NCBI GenBank assembly: GCA_000226015.1
Contig: JH153463.1
Coordinates: 31,830-65,590 of the forward strand
Length of the DNA stretch: 33,761 nucleotides
Source of the DNA: Mnemiopsis leidyi
Lineage: Eukaryota; Ctenophora; Tentaculata; Lobata; Bolinopsidae
Direction of reading: 5' to 3'
Both the position numbers and the translations under genes were made by a program. Positions 20,552 to 32,139 of the stretch are shown one piece after another. The notes beneath the pieces were generated by a model, which saw only the letters and a list, made by a program, of their open reading frames with translations, ran no database searches and had not been told where the DNA came from. The number at the start of each line of letters is the position of its first letter. Position 1 is the first letter of the stretch.

Positions 20552-21721
20552 ATGACGGGTACCATAGTTCCCGACCAGAGCAGCACAACTGAAAAAGACT
20601 GCAGTGACTTGAAGAAGGCCATGAAGGGATTCGGGACCGACGAGAAAAAGATTATTGACATTTTATCAAATAGGACCCTCCAACAGCGACTTGACATTTG
20701 TTTCAATTACAAGGTCAGTCATTTTTTAGTGAAAGTTATTTTAAGTGGTTAAAGTTTAAAGTGGTTTTATAGCTTCACATGATGACTCATATTAAGAAGT
20801 TGATAGATAAATAGAATGATAGAATCGAATTGACAGCGTTTGAGCAGTGTGACATATTGTTTAAAAGTCGCGAACTTATCACGTGATACCAAATAACAGG
20901 AGATACGTTTTAAAACTTTAACTAATTTTTTTCCCTTTCAGAAAATGTACGGCAAATCCCTCAAAAGAGAGCTACAGTCGGAACTTAGCTCTCTTTTCCT
21001 AAAACTGACAAAAAGTTTGATACAACCCCTCCCTCAACTCCTAGCTAAAGAAGCAAACAGAGCCATCGGTACGTGCAACCCTCGGTCTCTCATTGAGATT
21101 GTCACCGGAATGAGCAACGACGAAATTTATCAAATGAAAAGATATTACAAGGAGAAATTCAACGTCACCATCGAACGTGACCTGGGCCAAATGATGAAGG
21201 TCTCCTCCAACTTCAAGAAGTTGGCCCAGGTGATCCTGCAAGGGACTAGAAACGAGAGTCCGATCATTGATGATCATCTGGCGTTGCAGGACGCCCGAGA
21301 GCTCTACATAGCGGGTGTAGATAGGTTCGGAACCGAGGACCCGGTCTTTAACCAGCTGCTGGCGACCAGGAGCTACAAGCACCTCAAGGTGGTGTTTGAG
21401 AAGTACAGGATGGAGAACTACGAGGATATCGGGGAGTGCATCAGATCAGAGATGATGGGCGAGGCTCAGGAGGTCTATCTCACTGTGGTCAACATGATCA
21501 GGACACCTACAGCTCACCTAGCTGAGGCCCTCCTCAAGATCATGAAGGGGGTGGGAACTGATGACGAGGAACTCATCAAAATCGTGGTGTGGCGGTCAGA
21601 GATAGACTTGAAGGAGATCAAGGAGGACTTTAGCCGGCTGAATGAGAAGACTTTGACGGAGTATATCAAGTCGGATACAAGTGGGGATTACAGGTCCTTA
21701 CTACTTGCTATCGTCAAGTAA
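20552..21721 (+). CDS. Annexin, two exons, 313 residues
   Basis: The exons are 20552-20713 and 20942-21721, with a phase-0 GT-AG intron (TACAAG|gtcagt ... tttcag|AAAATG). Annexins bind acidic phospholipid membranes in a calcium-dependent way. All four ~70-residue repeats are present at the usual total length. Repeat I has MKGFGTDE (24-31). Repeat II is degenerate (RAIGTCN, 94-100). Repeat III has DRFGTED (181-187). Repeat IV has MKGVGTDD (255-262) and ends SGDYRSLLLAIVK. Canonical type-II calcium loops (K-G-x-G-T with a later acidic residue) are therefore clear only in repeats I and IV. The N-terminal head is short (about 15 residues, MTGTIVPDQSS), like Hydra annexin B12. The start is chosen because the upstream frame loses annexin character. 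Poly(A) candidates are ATTAAA 21865-21870 and AATAAA 22245-22250. Confidence 0.94.
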
Positions 21722-22440
21722 AACTTAACAATTTTCCACAATGGACAACTATAATAGTGGAGTCTCAGAGGCTTTATGACGCCATGTTTATTGTTTTTAG
21801 TAAGGTTTGTTTGACGTGTGTTGTTCTCTTCGAGGGTTTATCACACTTATTAATGGCTGGATACATTAAATAGGGACTATTTCTATTTTTTCTGAATTGA
21901 CATGTGAACCCTGTACGACAGATTCGATCCGTCGCTTCAGCTCAAGAATGCGATTTTAATCAAGGCATCTACCGCTGTTCTTTGTTCGAATTGAATGTTC
22001 TGATAGTCAAAAGCAACAATAGAACATATACGTAGCCAATAGCCATATACTTGTGTTATTTGGGAAAATACCACACGTTTACGTCATCGGCTGGGAGTGC
22101 GCTTCGTCGACACAATTTGACTATTATTATTAAGGAGTATCACAAATCACATAGCAACTCACTTCGTTAACGTTTTCAGCTTCTTAAGCCACATTTTTAT
22201 CTCTTCGTTTTTATCTAATCTAATCCAACAACCACTTTTCAACAAATAAATGATGCAGATCGTAGTGATATGTGAAACAAACAGGGACCCTCAGACAAAA
22301 TGAATATAACAAATTGTTTGCCTGAAACTAGTGCATGATAAAGAAGTAGGGCGGGTACTGGCAAGATCGTAGGATAAAGTTTCATTAGTAATCCGTTATA
22401 GGGCCGGTGGTGGACCCAGCTGGTGGGCGACACTCTCGGG
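21722..22440. other. Annexin 3' flank; no gene seen
   Basis: It contains ATTAAA (21865-21870) and AATAAA (22245-22250) as possible annexin poly(A) signals. No frame with recognisable content is present. Confidence 0.5.
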
Positions 22441-22449
22441 CTCTACAAG

Positions 22450-22537
22450 TCTATATATTTGTGTGTGTGTTTGCAATACATGTTGCAGCACATTGCTTAT
22501 CCAGACGAGACACGAGGAAAGAAGGAGATGTTTCAAG
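22450..22537 (+). promoter_or_regulatory. Possible promoter and first exon of an unrecognised gene
   Basis: TATATAT at about 22452-22458 is followed some 30 bases later by a short leader, an ATG in an acceptable context (ggagATG, 22528-22530) and, after MFQ, a strong donor CAAG|GTGAGT (22538). In phase, the segment 24439-24531 could follow and adds ITEKRLRFDDDSLEMRRF and more. The acceptor there is weak and no further exon was found, so this is only a candidate. Confidence 0.2.
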
Positions 22538-22540
22538 GTG

Positions 22541-24060
22541 AGTAGAACAGGTGCTTTGCCCTCCATCTCAGTTCCGGGGCTGTAATTTTTTACGTACTGT
22601 CTGTGTTCTGGGTCTGTTTGTTAGTTTGTCTGACAGCTGTGATTAATTGCGTTGTTTGTGCTAGCTGTGAGTTGTCATAGATTATCATAAAGGTAGGATT
22701 GATGTTTTCTAGAATATTGCCGTTTTCGAGAGGCCTAGCAAATCACCGTGACGCAACAAAGCTGGTCTTACAGGCTGGGATCGTTATGGTTATGAGAAGT
22801 CACGTGATTTCATATAAAACACGATAAAGTTCAGTGGTTTTAAATAAAAGACCCGGGAAACCATCTACCGACGATGATGTGTAACTGGAATATTATGGAA
22901 GGACCGTTAACTTACTTCTTTCTTTTGGTCTCAACCAAAAATCTCTTCACTTCCATGGTGTCACCGGATAATTTCTTACAGATTCTTATATGGATAAGTC
23001 GAGAGGACTTAGAACACGGCTCACAGAAGCACCAAGTTTAAATAAAATAAAATAATCCTAAGGCCAGAGGTATCAGTCAATAAAAAATAAACCGGATCTT
23101 ATCGTCTATTTTATTTTCACATCCAAGTTTTATAATCAGCTCAATCTCCGGAGTCAGACTGATAGACAGAGGATAATACCGGACAAACGATACTTGTACT
23201 ATAAGGAAAACAGGTGCATGAGAAGTGATGATGAGAGACCAGGCCAGTCCCGAGTCTCACGACTCATCACAATCTAACTAGGTGATGATACCACCTCGTT
23301 CAAAAGTAATTTATTTAATTCGACCCGTACACCACAAGGACCTTGTCAGTATATAGATGTAAGTCTAGATACAGTATCATATATTGAAATTTTAATGTGT
23401 TACTGTTATTGTCGGACTAATGATCTGTGGACGAGGGCTGGAGTGCAGGTTACAGAGAATATATTTCCTGGGTGCATGATATTTGCTTTTGGGTGACATA
23501 TTAAGGTTGAAACAGAATTATTGTGGAATTTGCCACATACATTTTTTTATAACCAATCAGAAATCCAAATTGGGTTCTGCAACGATGAATTTTCGAAAAT
23601 AGTTTATGATGAAGTATGAAAAATTACCAGGTTCACTGTTTCATGAACGATAACGATTTACAGGAATCATGCAGGTATACAAATAAACAATAAATTTCTC
23701 CAAAACTCACAATTTTCTGAAATCCATCTTTAATAAAAAAGACCTGCTCGAACAAACAACACGGTGTCTATCTACTAAAAGAAAGTATTGAGCTCCTAAA
23801 TGACAGTGCGACTTTATTTAGAAACTAGCGTAACGAACTAAACTGAAAGTGTACGCCGTGCTGTAAAGAAACGAAAAAACACACTCAGAAGCGGTGACAG
23901 TTAGTTAATTGAATGACAGGCTAATTAGAGGAGCTGGCTGGGAGTGTAGCTGGTAAATGTACAACTACAAGTGTGGACATTGCAACATCTCTAATGTATC
24001 AGGCAATCAACACGCTAGTGAAGGTGCTAGAAACATCCAACCTGGCATCACATTTCACTT
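22541..24060. other. Non-coding, no feature seen
   Basis: AT-rich DNA with no recognisable coding frame, RNA gene or strong repeat on either strand. It could be the first intron of the tentative gene that starts near 22.5 kb. Confidence 0.4.
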
Positions 24061-24063
24061 TTG

Positions 24064-24175
24064 CATGGCTGATGGCATCAAATCTCAATATGACATGGCT
24101 GATGGCATTAAATCTCAATATAGTCTGGCTAATGGCATAACATCTCACTATGGCATTACATCTCACTATGGCATG
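24064..24175. repeat. 30-bp minisatellite, about 3.5 copies
   Basis: Units of the form catggctgatggcatcaaat plus ctcaatatga start at 24064 and 24094. A third, diverged copy starts near 24124 and a partial copy follows. An open frame crosses it (MADGIKSQYD repeated), but no start, domain or homologous flank supports a real protein. Confidence 0.8.
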
Positions 24176-24438
24176 AAAAAAGTTTAAATAGTCGCTATTA
24201 TAGCTTGATCTTTTCTCAACTCACGACTGACAACGGCCACGTTATTGACGCAAAGCAGAGGCGAAAGACAAGTATATGTTCAACGTGTTACTTTTTAAAT
24301 ATAGAACAATAACAATCCAACCTCTACACAGAACATTGGACCACAAAGTTTTTAAAGAAACAAAGTGAACCTGTAGAGTTGTAGCAGGCTTACAGTGATT
24401 CCAAGAGGAAGAAACTAGCTATAACCAGACCAGGTCAG

Positions 24439-24531
24439 CAATCACCGAGAAGAGATTGCGGTTTGATGACGACAGTCTCGAAATGAGAAGATTTAGACGA
24501 CGACAGCTGTGGGACTCACTGTTGAATATCG
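24439..24531 (+). other. Candidate coding exon, weak
   Basis: Between AG (24437-24438) and GT (24532) the frame reads ITEKRLRFDDDSLEMRRFRR followed by RQLWDSLLNI, more protein-like than the surrounding DNA. Both ends are phase 1, which fits the donor at 22537/22538. The acceptor lacks a pyrimidine tract. No family is recognised. Confidence 0.2.
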
Positions 24532-26350
24532 GTAAAAAGCGAATGAAAACCGCTCAGTTGAACTATATAACAACACACAAATGAGCTGAACAATGCTATA
24601 AAGTGAAAAGTTGGTGTTCTGTGAGGTTTCTTAAAGCCATGACAGAAAGACGTATGTTCCTTCTTTGTAATTGTATGGAGAGTGTTGTATTATTGTGCAA
24701 CGTATGCAAAGTCTCTAGGACTGCTTCAGGAGCAAAAACAACGCGTTCGTAGGATTCAAAACTATGGTATACTCGATTCATTAAAGTTTTTTGACAGATT
24801 GTACGGTGAACATCGATTGGACAAATACCTGCTTATGAAAACGGGTGTATATATTTTTGGAAGTAAATTGGAATTTCGATTTAGATTTAACTTACGAATG
24901 AAATTTATTTCATAACAGTTACCTATCCATACTATTCTAAAGCGATGAAAATACAAGGGGTAATTTAAGAAGTATCGGGACTTACAATACTTACCTCGAA
25001 CATGCAAACTTTCACGCGGGCAACAACGTACAACTGTAAAGCTTTAAGTATATACAAATTCGGTTGTTTACGCAGTCTGGCACAGAAACATAGGCTAACA
25101 ACCAATTACTCTTGCTGTGATGATGATGTTAAGGTCAACTCATGCAAATAAGCTTGTGTTAATGTCAACAATGAATTAGCGATTTCTTGTGATCATTCAC
25201 AGTGGAGTTATAACTTGGGGCTAGAGAATAGGATCAGGCGTGCGAGTGTGGAGACAGCGCAACTTTCTGAGCCATATAAATAAATATAAGCTGGTACCGC
25301 TGGCCCCTATTGACGAATAGTCAGACAAATTGCCACGCCCAAAAATCTGTACAAAGCCTTATAGTTGCACCATATTGATATGTGAGATTATCGAGGACAT
25401 TGTAAGTAAATTAGTAAAAATTATCTAGTCTCCTTGTGAATTATGAAGCATAAATACAGGAGGTTTTACACAAAGAAAACAAACCTGAGGGCCGGGTCCT
25501 ATCTCAAGCCTTGTACGAGTTGGTAGGTTCTAGGATAATCAATAAATCTAAGATAATCAATAAAAACCACCGTGCCTGTTACAATAGTGACAATAAGGGG
25601 ATGGGCAGTAAGTTTATTGCTGAAAAGTGGGGATTACGGTGTTCTTTAAAGTGGGGTTGTGGTCATAGGTACTCTTATGCAATATATCATTGTCACCATT
25701 GTAATCTATAGTATCACTAGTCGTGACATAAAATTGGCTTTGTGAATGTATGTTACAACTTTGTTACAACGTTAAGATCACAACTTAAGTAAAAACTCTC
25801 TACTAAAATAAAAACAACCTGCTTCTACACCAATCCGTTTATTAGTTTATTACATTTACACCAATCTTAGCGATAGTATTAACTATTACTATCATAGAAC
25901 TAAAAACTGGTTAGAAAAGGTACAGGGGTAGATCCCTTTGAATTTGGCATTAGGACGACGCAATGCGAAACTATTAAAATTCATTGGTTTGATTCATTCC
26001 AGACGATTTACTTTAAACAGCTAGCAAAGAAAACCCTGTGGCACAATCTTGGTACTAGAGCCGCATCTGCTTGGAAAGGGGACAAGGGAAAACTTTGTCC
26101 ATGCTACACCACCACCTCCCCAACTAGTTTATTCAGTAATTCACCCAGAGTTTTCAAGATTTTACCTCCCCCCAACAAGGGAGGGGGAGGTAAGATGTTC
26201 ACGATTTTTGGCCTACGTCCGGGTGTCTGTCATGGTCAAGGTTCACATCAAGTCCAATGCATGAGACTTTCTATTAGAGTATAAGGTTTTTTCAACAAAT
26301 CACCTGTTAAAAAGTTACAACGCCAGTATGTATTGGATTAGCCTCATGAG

Positions 26351-26388
26351 CCTAAATAAACTAAGACAACCTAAATAAACTAAGACAA
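26351..26388. repeat. 19-bp tandem duplication
   Basis: Two exact copies of cctaaataaactaagacaa at 26351-26369 and 26370-26388, followed by a partial third copy (cctaaat). Confidence 0.9.
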
Positions 26389-28364
26389 CCTAAATACTTA
26401 AATATTTAAGCTCATTGTCATTACGACAAGATTGTTAAATCTTCAAGTCATTACAATCCTAAAGCGTCAATTACAAGCTCAAATTACAAGCTCAAATAGA
26501 AGGTCGCTTGTAATTCCTTAATTCCTTTGTACGAGATTTTACTACCCCCCAATAAATTTAAGGAAATTTTCCTGGCAGAGCTGGTTGTTATAAGGATCAT
26601 AAAAGTACTGTCGTGTTTTAGGCGTGTTCACTTGCTAACCTTGATGGTGCTGGTTGCTGGAGTGACGTAATCAAGTAACCGAACAAGCGGGAACAAAACA
26701 CTACCAATTACCAAAATGGGTAAATGAGTAAGTCAAATGCTGAGTAAATACAAACCGTTAAGAGCAGTAAATCTAGTGTCAATGTCGGGTATCAGCTGTG
26801 AACTCTACACTACGAGTATCATCTTACCTAATCTTGCTATCAATAATCATGTCACCCATGTCATTATATATTATATATTACTTTGATAGTGATAATTAAC
26901 AGCTCAATAACTGTCTATTACGCATGGCTGCTTAGCTACCTTCTATAATTACCATATTATATTACGAGAGCATTACCATGCTGATAACATTATGTGATTA
27001 CAAAAAGCATTATAATTTGGCACAACAGAGGAGTTTCCCGGTTTAAGGTTGTGATAAATTTGACAGGAGAAGAACACTACCCGGCTGTCAAGTAGTATCT
27101 GACACATGGCAATAACTTAATCACAATGTTAATTACAATGTTGACAGTTCATGTAAATAATCGCCAGGTATGGTTACACCAAGTACATATCCCCGTGTTA
27201 TACAATGCACAGGACATGAGACATCTAGTGTCCACTGAAGCTAAAGAGGGGGGTGGTGTTGCAGAGGGTTTTGTCAGACTAGAAATTAAAAACTAAGTAA
27301 TTTCAGAACGATTATTGATATTAATGATTTTTTCCGATTTCAAGAATTAGAGGGTCAAATTTATCAGACGTATATTTTACGATTTTGAACTTAATCAAAC
27401 AAATAGGAAAATCATGAACACTTACACGTTATTGACTTGCAGAAAGTTTGCCATCTATATACAATTTGTATTTTGTCAGACAACTGTTAAATGTTCCAAG
27501 GAAGGTATATTTTGCGTTATTTGCGAAAATAATTACAATTTAAACTATTTAAATATCATAAAATCAAGGCAACAAGTGCTATATATGCAGGACTCAAAAC
27601 ATATGTATAATCAACCGATCCTTTCAAAATCGATCGATCTACCTACTGCACCACAAATAAACAAAGTAAACTCTCCATTGTAAGCAGTTAGGTGCTATAA
27701 CAAGTGATAACCAGTCAACCAGAGTCCTACTTTTAGTTGCAATGACATTGCCACCGACTAAGTAAATTAATGAATTCAATTTTTTTGTAGGCACCACCAT
27801 TAAAAAAAGAAGTGCAATTTTCAAATGTGCATGACAGTAAATCGAGGCACGAGATATTGAGTTTTCTACCCGGAGGTATCCTAGAGAACCCCAGGACCAA
27901 GTCCAGACACCGCAAAAATACTTAAATGGCTTCGTGAACCAGCTCGCTCACATAATATCTCTCACAACAACGGCAGCGGAGCCCAACAAAAGTCTGTATA
28001 TAAATTGTTTATGAATTATAATACAGCGGGAGAGGCGGAAGAAGCCGGAAATTTGCTCCAAAGTGATCACGTGATCGCGTAAGGTTCTTATTAGGACTGC
28101 TTTTAGCGTGGTCTTACCTTCTCCTTGTTTTTGCTGCGAAGTCCAGACTGACCTTTAGAGTCTCGAATTATTTCATTTTGATTTGAATGATTTTGTCGTA
28201 CAACAATATACTCAACCAAATCAAATAGTTGACATTAAAGTGAGCACTAAGAATGAATATAACTATTAGTAGAAAATTAGCGGGTTGAACTGAAAGATTT
28301 AGACGCATCTTTGCATTAACTTCTATTCTATCCTTCATTATTTGAAGTTTGTCATTTTCAGCAA

Positions 28365-28432
28365 TCAGCAGTTATAGTGTCGATTATATTTATAGTCGTA
28401 GTCAGCAGTTATAGTGTCAATTATATTCGTAG
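28365..28432. repeat. Tandem duplication, ~31-37 bp unit
   Basis: Copies at 28365-28401 and 28402-28432 share tcagcagttatagtgtc and attatatt; the second lacks six bases. Confidence 0.8.
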
Positions 28433-28559
28433 TAACTTAACAGCAGCCAGTATAATTAGTAGCCAAGGAGATAAGATTGCCATAAGCCACAAATCACAAT
28501 TCCTTGTCGATTTGACCGAGTTAGCCGGTAAATTATAATCATGCTAGGCATGTGACCCC

Positions 28560-28788
28560 AATCACGGTAGTCATGCAGCTTTTTGCTGCATCAGTTAGTA
28601 CAGCTCCCCATTTAACCCTCACACACACGATTTCTCGAGCATTCGGCTGGGTGGACCGTGACGCTGCATAGATCCGATGGAATCCTTAGCTGAACGTCAA
28701 AGACGCTCACCCTACGACTAGGCAGCACTGGGATTCGAACTCGCAACCTCTCGATTACGAAACTGACATTCTAACCAACTGCGCCACC
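28560..28788 (-). mobile_element. tRNA-derived SINE
   Basis: On the minus strand the head is a tRNA-like region (28788-28721) with an A box TGGCGCAGTTGG (complement of 28775-28786) and a B box GTTCGAATCC context (28731-28740), i.e. an internal RNA polymerase III promoter. The acceptor-stem halves pair only with wobbles and the anticodon stem does not close, so it is not a functional tRNA. The tRNA-unrelated body follows and contains TCCACCCAGCCG (complement of 28644-28655), also found at 18713-18724 and, inverted, at 19506-19517. A perfect hairpin with a 7-bp ATGCAGC stem and a 5-base loop at 28573-28591 lies near the likely 3' end. That boundary is approximate. Confidence 0.75.
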
Positions 28789-28799
28789 AACTGAGACAG

Positions 28800-29099
28800 A
28801 TGAAATACAGTTATCCTTTCAAGTCACGCTGAAATTGTATAACGAATGATGAATTAGAACGTCTTACTACATTGATGTAATGTCAGACGCCATATCATAA
28901 CGATATTAAAAGAGTAAAGAAATAAATAAATTGCCTAAAAACAAATGAAAAAACATGCGTCAAAGAGTTATAAGTGGAGTATATGGCGGAAAGGAGTCAA
29001 GATCATGTCAAAAATTTTAAACTCCTCAAGTCCAGTCAATCTATGTCTTATGTCTATATACATTTATATTACACGTGCTCCTAGGCACGCTTTTTGTTC
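28800..29099. other. Spacer between SINE and LINE remnant
   Basis: AT-rich, no gene. The part next to 29100 is probably the 3' untranslated tail of the LINE remnant. Confidence 0.4.
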
Positions 29100-30090
29100 C
29101 GAATCTCTACTCAATGAGTTTCTTTATAAAGATGCCAGTTTCTCTAACCTTGCTACCACATTCTGCTGAAAACATGGATGCTATATGAATATCGCGCTCC
29201 AGAAGTTCTGCTGTTCTTTTAGTAGTAAGTTTCTGTCTGATGCTGTTGTAGCGAGGACATGATCTCAAAACATGAACCTCGTCTTCGATGTTCGGGTCCC
29301 ACTCTCCAAGAAGGGTAGTGAGAAGTTCCATAGTTGCAGGGTCTGTGAAGATTTCACTGCGATGGACATTTCCGCTTTAGAACCATATCGGCCAACTCCC
29401 GGTTGAGTCTGTGAGCTGACATCCTCCATCTAGCGACAGTGCTACTTTCAGGATACTGGCACATATCAATGTATGGTTCCAGTTCAAATTCTTTCTTTAT
29501 TGTGCTGTAAAATCGGAGTTTTCGCCTTTTTGTTGGCTTCGCATTCATTTTTCCATGTTTCAATGAAGAAATCGTGGCCCCTGTTACAACTTAGTAATGC
29601 GTTCGGAGGTTTTTCTGCCGGTCTTTGACACATCATGGCTGCTGGGTCAAGTAGCAGCGTCATGCCGTTTACATTTTCAAACCATCTTAGGTTCAGATCT
29701 CTCCGAACGAGTTTATTCCAATTTTGCTTGTCCAGTAGTATCAACTTATTGAAGTAGTCGATGGTGTGCTTCAAGAGTTTTATTGCGGCCGGTCTGCCAC
29801 TGTCACCCCAGACACCAGCGTTTGGCGTCCTTTTTGGTAGTCTGATCGTCCACTTCAGGATGGAGAGGTGGAGCAGTTCGATCGGATCGTGTGCTATTTG
29901 TTTTAGACTGTTGTTACACTTACAGTCCTCTTTGTTGGCACCGTAATTTGATGTTATCTCTTTTGCAGTGTTGGTAAAAGGCAGCCAAATTTCATGGCCA
30001 TAGGAGACAAGGGTTAATATCAAACAGTCAAAGAGTTTAAACATTGTATTATTGTACATTACTCCTAAGTTCTTGCAGGTAAATTCATGA
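29100..30090 (-). mobile_element. Decayed 3' part of a LINE (non-LTR retrotransposon) ORF2
   Basis: Three minus-strand frames that follow one another give the region C-terminal to the reverse transcriptase. First, 30059-29484 has KLFDCLILTLVSYGHEIW, LHLSILKWTIRLPKRTPNAG and VWGDSGRPAAIKLLKHTIDY. Next, 29563-29354 has KLRFYSTIKKEFELEPYID and RMSAHRLNREL. Last, 29331-29107 has EDEVHVLRSCPRYNSIRQKL, the C-terminal ExHxL-x-CPxY block. The three pieces are offset by frameshifts, so the copy is dead. The reverse-transcriptase domain itself is absent, which fits 5' truncation. It is of jockey/CR1-like appearance; the exact clade is not assigned. Confidence 0.88.
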
Positions 30091-30099
30091 TAACCTCAT

Positions 30100-30679
30100 A
30101 ATACATAATACATAACGATTACTATAAAACGGTGCTAAGTCCTCCTTACTGGTTGGCGAGGAGCCAGAGCGAGCAGATCGGAATCTTCTCGCGATGTTCT
30201 GACTGATCGCTCATCTTTATCAGCGATGTAACCTTCGGTTCCATGATTATTTATGAGTGGAAATGTATGTTGCAGAACCTAAATTAGCGTTATTAAACTT
30301 TAGTTATGAAAGTCAGAAATGAACAAGTGGAGTCAAAAGAAACTTAAAGTTAAGCGAAAGACGAAAGAATTGCAACGGTCTAAAAAGAGGTTAAGTTGCA
30401 ACATCGAACAATTCTACTTATTTCTTCTTCGTTCAAAGAATTTGCCATTTCGAGGAAATTGAACATCTTTCTTAGTCGGTTATGTCAGTTGTAAGCTTTT
30501 TGCGTGCATTAATTTAGCACTTTCGAGAACGCAGTCTCAATTTGTAGTTACTTATATGGCATAATTAACAAAGCGGAGCACGAAATAATTCACATATCCG
30601 AATTATCTTAAAAACCATACACTACTACTTAGATCAACTTTTACTACTAGTCAGTATCAAACCATTATAACGACCGATG
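30100..30679. other. Non-coding, no feature seen
   Basis: No recognisable frame, repeat or RNA between the LINE remnant and the inverted-repeat element. Confidence 0.4.
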
Positions 30680-31102
30680 GGCCAAACAGTTCCCACCGCC
30701 GGTGAGCCGCTAAGAACCGACTAATAACCGGTTAACATCTAGAGCGGGGGCTTTGGAACCGGCTAAGAAAAAAAGAAATAAAGCTTGTTCAAAATTTGCT
30801 AAGAATCGCTTAAAAACCGTCTTAAGACCACGAGAAATACCGGCTGACATTATAACCACAGACACACTTACAGGTTGAATTGTTCTAATCAAGTTCTGAC
30901 AGTTGAAACTCCACAAAAAATATATTGTTTGCGGATTTTATGCCGTTCTTAAGGGATCTTAACCAGTTCCCAACCGGCCGCTTTACTGCCTATGCCTGTT
31001 ATAAGCCGCTTCCTAAGCGGTTCTGAGAAGGTTGTTCTGTGGTTTCTAGGAGGCTCTTAAGCGGTAATTAAAGGGCTCTTCGGCGGTTGGAACTTTTTGA
31101 CC
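30680..31102. mobile_element. MITE-like element with ~29-bp terminal inverted repeats
   Basis: The left end (30680-30708) and the reverse complement of the right end (31074-31102) align over 29 bases with five mismatches; the core is agttcc(c/a)accgccg. The 423-bp interior has no coding frame and is rich in short ACCGG, CCGCTTAAG and AAGCGG motifs in both orientations, some echoing the termini (for example near 30965-30985). No clear target-site duplication was seen, so the superfamily is open. Confidence 0.6.
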
Positions 31103-32139
31103 TAAATCCCATAGTAACATTACCTTTGGGGAGACGCCGGAAGAGATTCGGTATCAAAGGAGTCATGCCTCTTTCCCAAACTCTTGACCTTGCTCCAGAT
31201 CCCCCTCAACATGACAGGTTGCCAGAGTGGGCAACTTTTCTGGAAACTTCTCACTTTCCCATCTGAACGCGCGACGGGACTCAGGATCACTGCTATTTTG
31301 GGTGGGGTAACTGTGACTAACTAGATATAGAACTACGAGAGAGTTTAAAGGAATAAAACAGGCAAAATCACATTGTCGCGGTACGTCAGGTATGAGCTTA
31401 TAAGGAAGCAAAAACGATAGGCAAATGGGAGGCAGATTGAATTGATAAAAAGCCAAAATAGAAAAATCGAACGGTCATGATACGAAAATGAGAGTAAACT
31501 GATTATATGCGTTATCAGACCGTATTGATAGTGGAAACTGAGGACAAATCATACCAGCCCGACTTATAACAAATCGTACTATAGTGGGACAAAACCAAAG
31601 ACGCGGTAACGACACAAAACAAGAAAACAGTCAACAACAGTCTCGAACAATCGACACATTATATATGTAACTGTTAAACCTACTTTATTCAACATGCCAA
31701 TAAAAAATACGGAGCACTATAAGTAACGTCAATACCAGTAGGCAGTATATGAGGATTAAAGCAATTCGTTGAAATGTTAAGTTTCTGCACTAACTGTTAT
31801 GTAATGAAGGGTTGGAGGAAAGGCCGAAGGGTGAATATGCCGGGAAAGAGCGATGAAACCCAATACTTTTTTAACAAGGTGTTCTCACACAGAGACGGAA
31901 GACTATAGGTTTGTGATTCACGTTGCCTACTGCCTATTTCCAGTTTTATTCATTTATCAGCTGACAGATATAACTCCTCGAGAACCTATCATACCTACTT
32001 TAATTAATCAGGTGGAATCGCCCAATTCGCACATCATAAGAGCAAGAACATCATAGAAAGGAGAAAGCTAATTTAACGCTCTTCTACATTAGAATCTGTC
32101 ATTATCTGTAACGATGGCTGGCAGAGAGGTTGAGATGCG
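31103..32139. other. Non-coding, no feature seen
   Basis: Short frames only (31163-31456, 31853-32056) without recognisable content. Confidence 0.4.

Larger units (their letters stand above)
24540..28540. other. Non-coding, repeat-poor stretch; no gene seen
   Basis: It has short frames only. The one at 24682-24915 is protein-like at first sight (QRVRRIQNYGILDSL) but matches no family I know and has no exon partners. Small repeats occur at 26351-26388 and 28365-28432. No confident gene, RNA or transposon was found in these 4 kb. Confidence 0.4.

Noticed and set aside
23957..24187. Secreted or repeat protein with MADGIKSQYD units
   Set aside because: It is a minisatellite read through by chance; no signal peptide, splice structure or domain.
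24682..24915. Protein-like frame with QRVRRIQNYGILDSL
   Set aside because: It faintly recalls LINE C-terminal sequence but matches no motif I can name; no flanking exons or element ends.
28100..28150. Short minus-strand exon ending GAGAAG|GTAAGA
   Set aside because: The donor fits, but the open piece is only about 30 bases with a poor acceptor and no partner exons.
28721..28788. A functional tRNA gene
   Set aside because: A and B boxes are present, but the anticodon stem does not pair, the acceptor stem relies on wobbles, and SINE body sequence follows. It is a tRNA-derived SINE.
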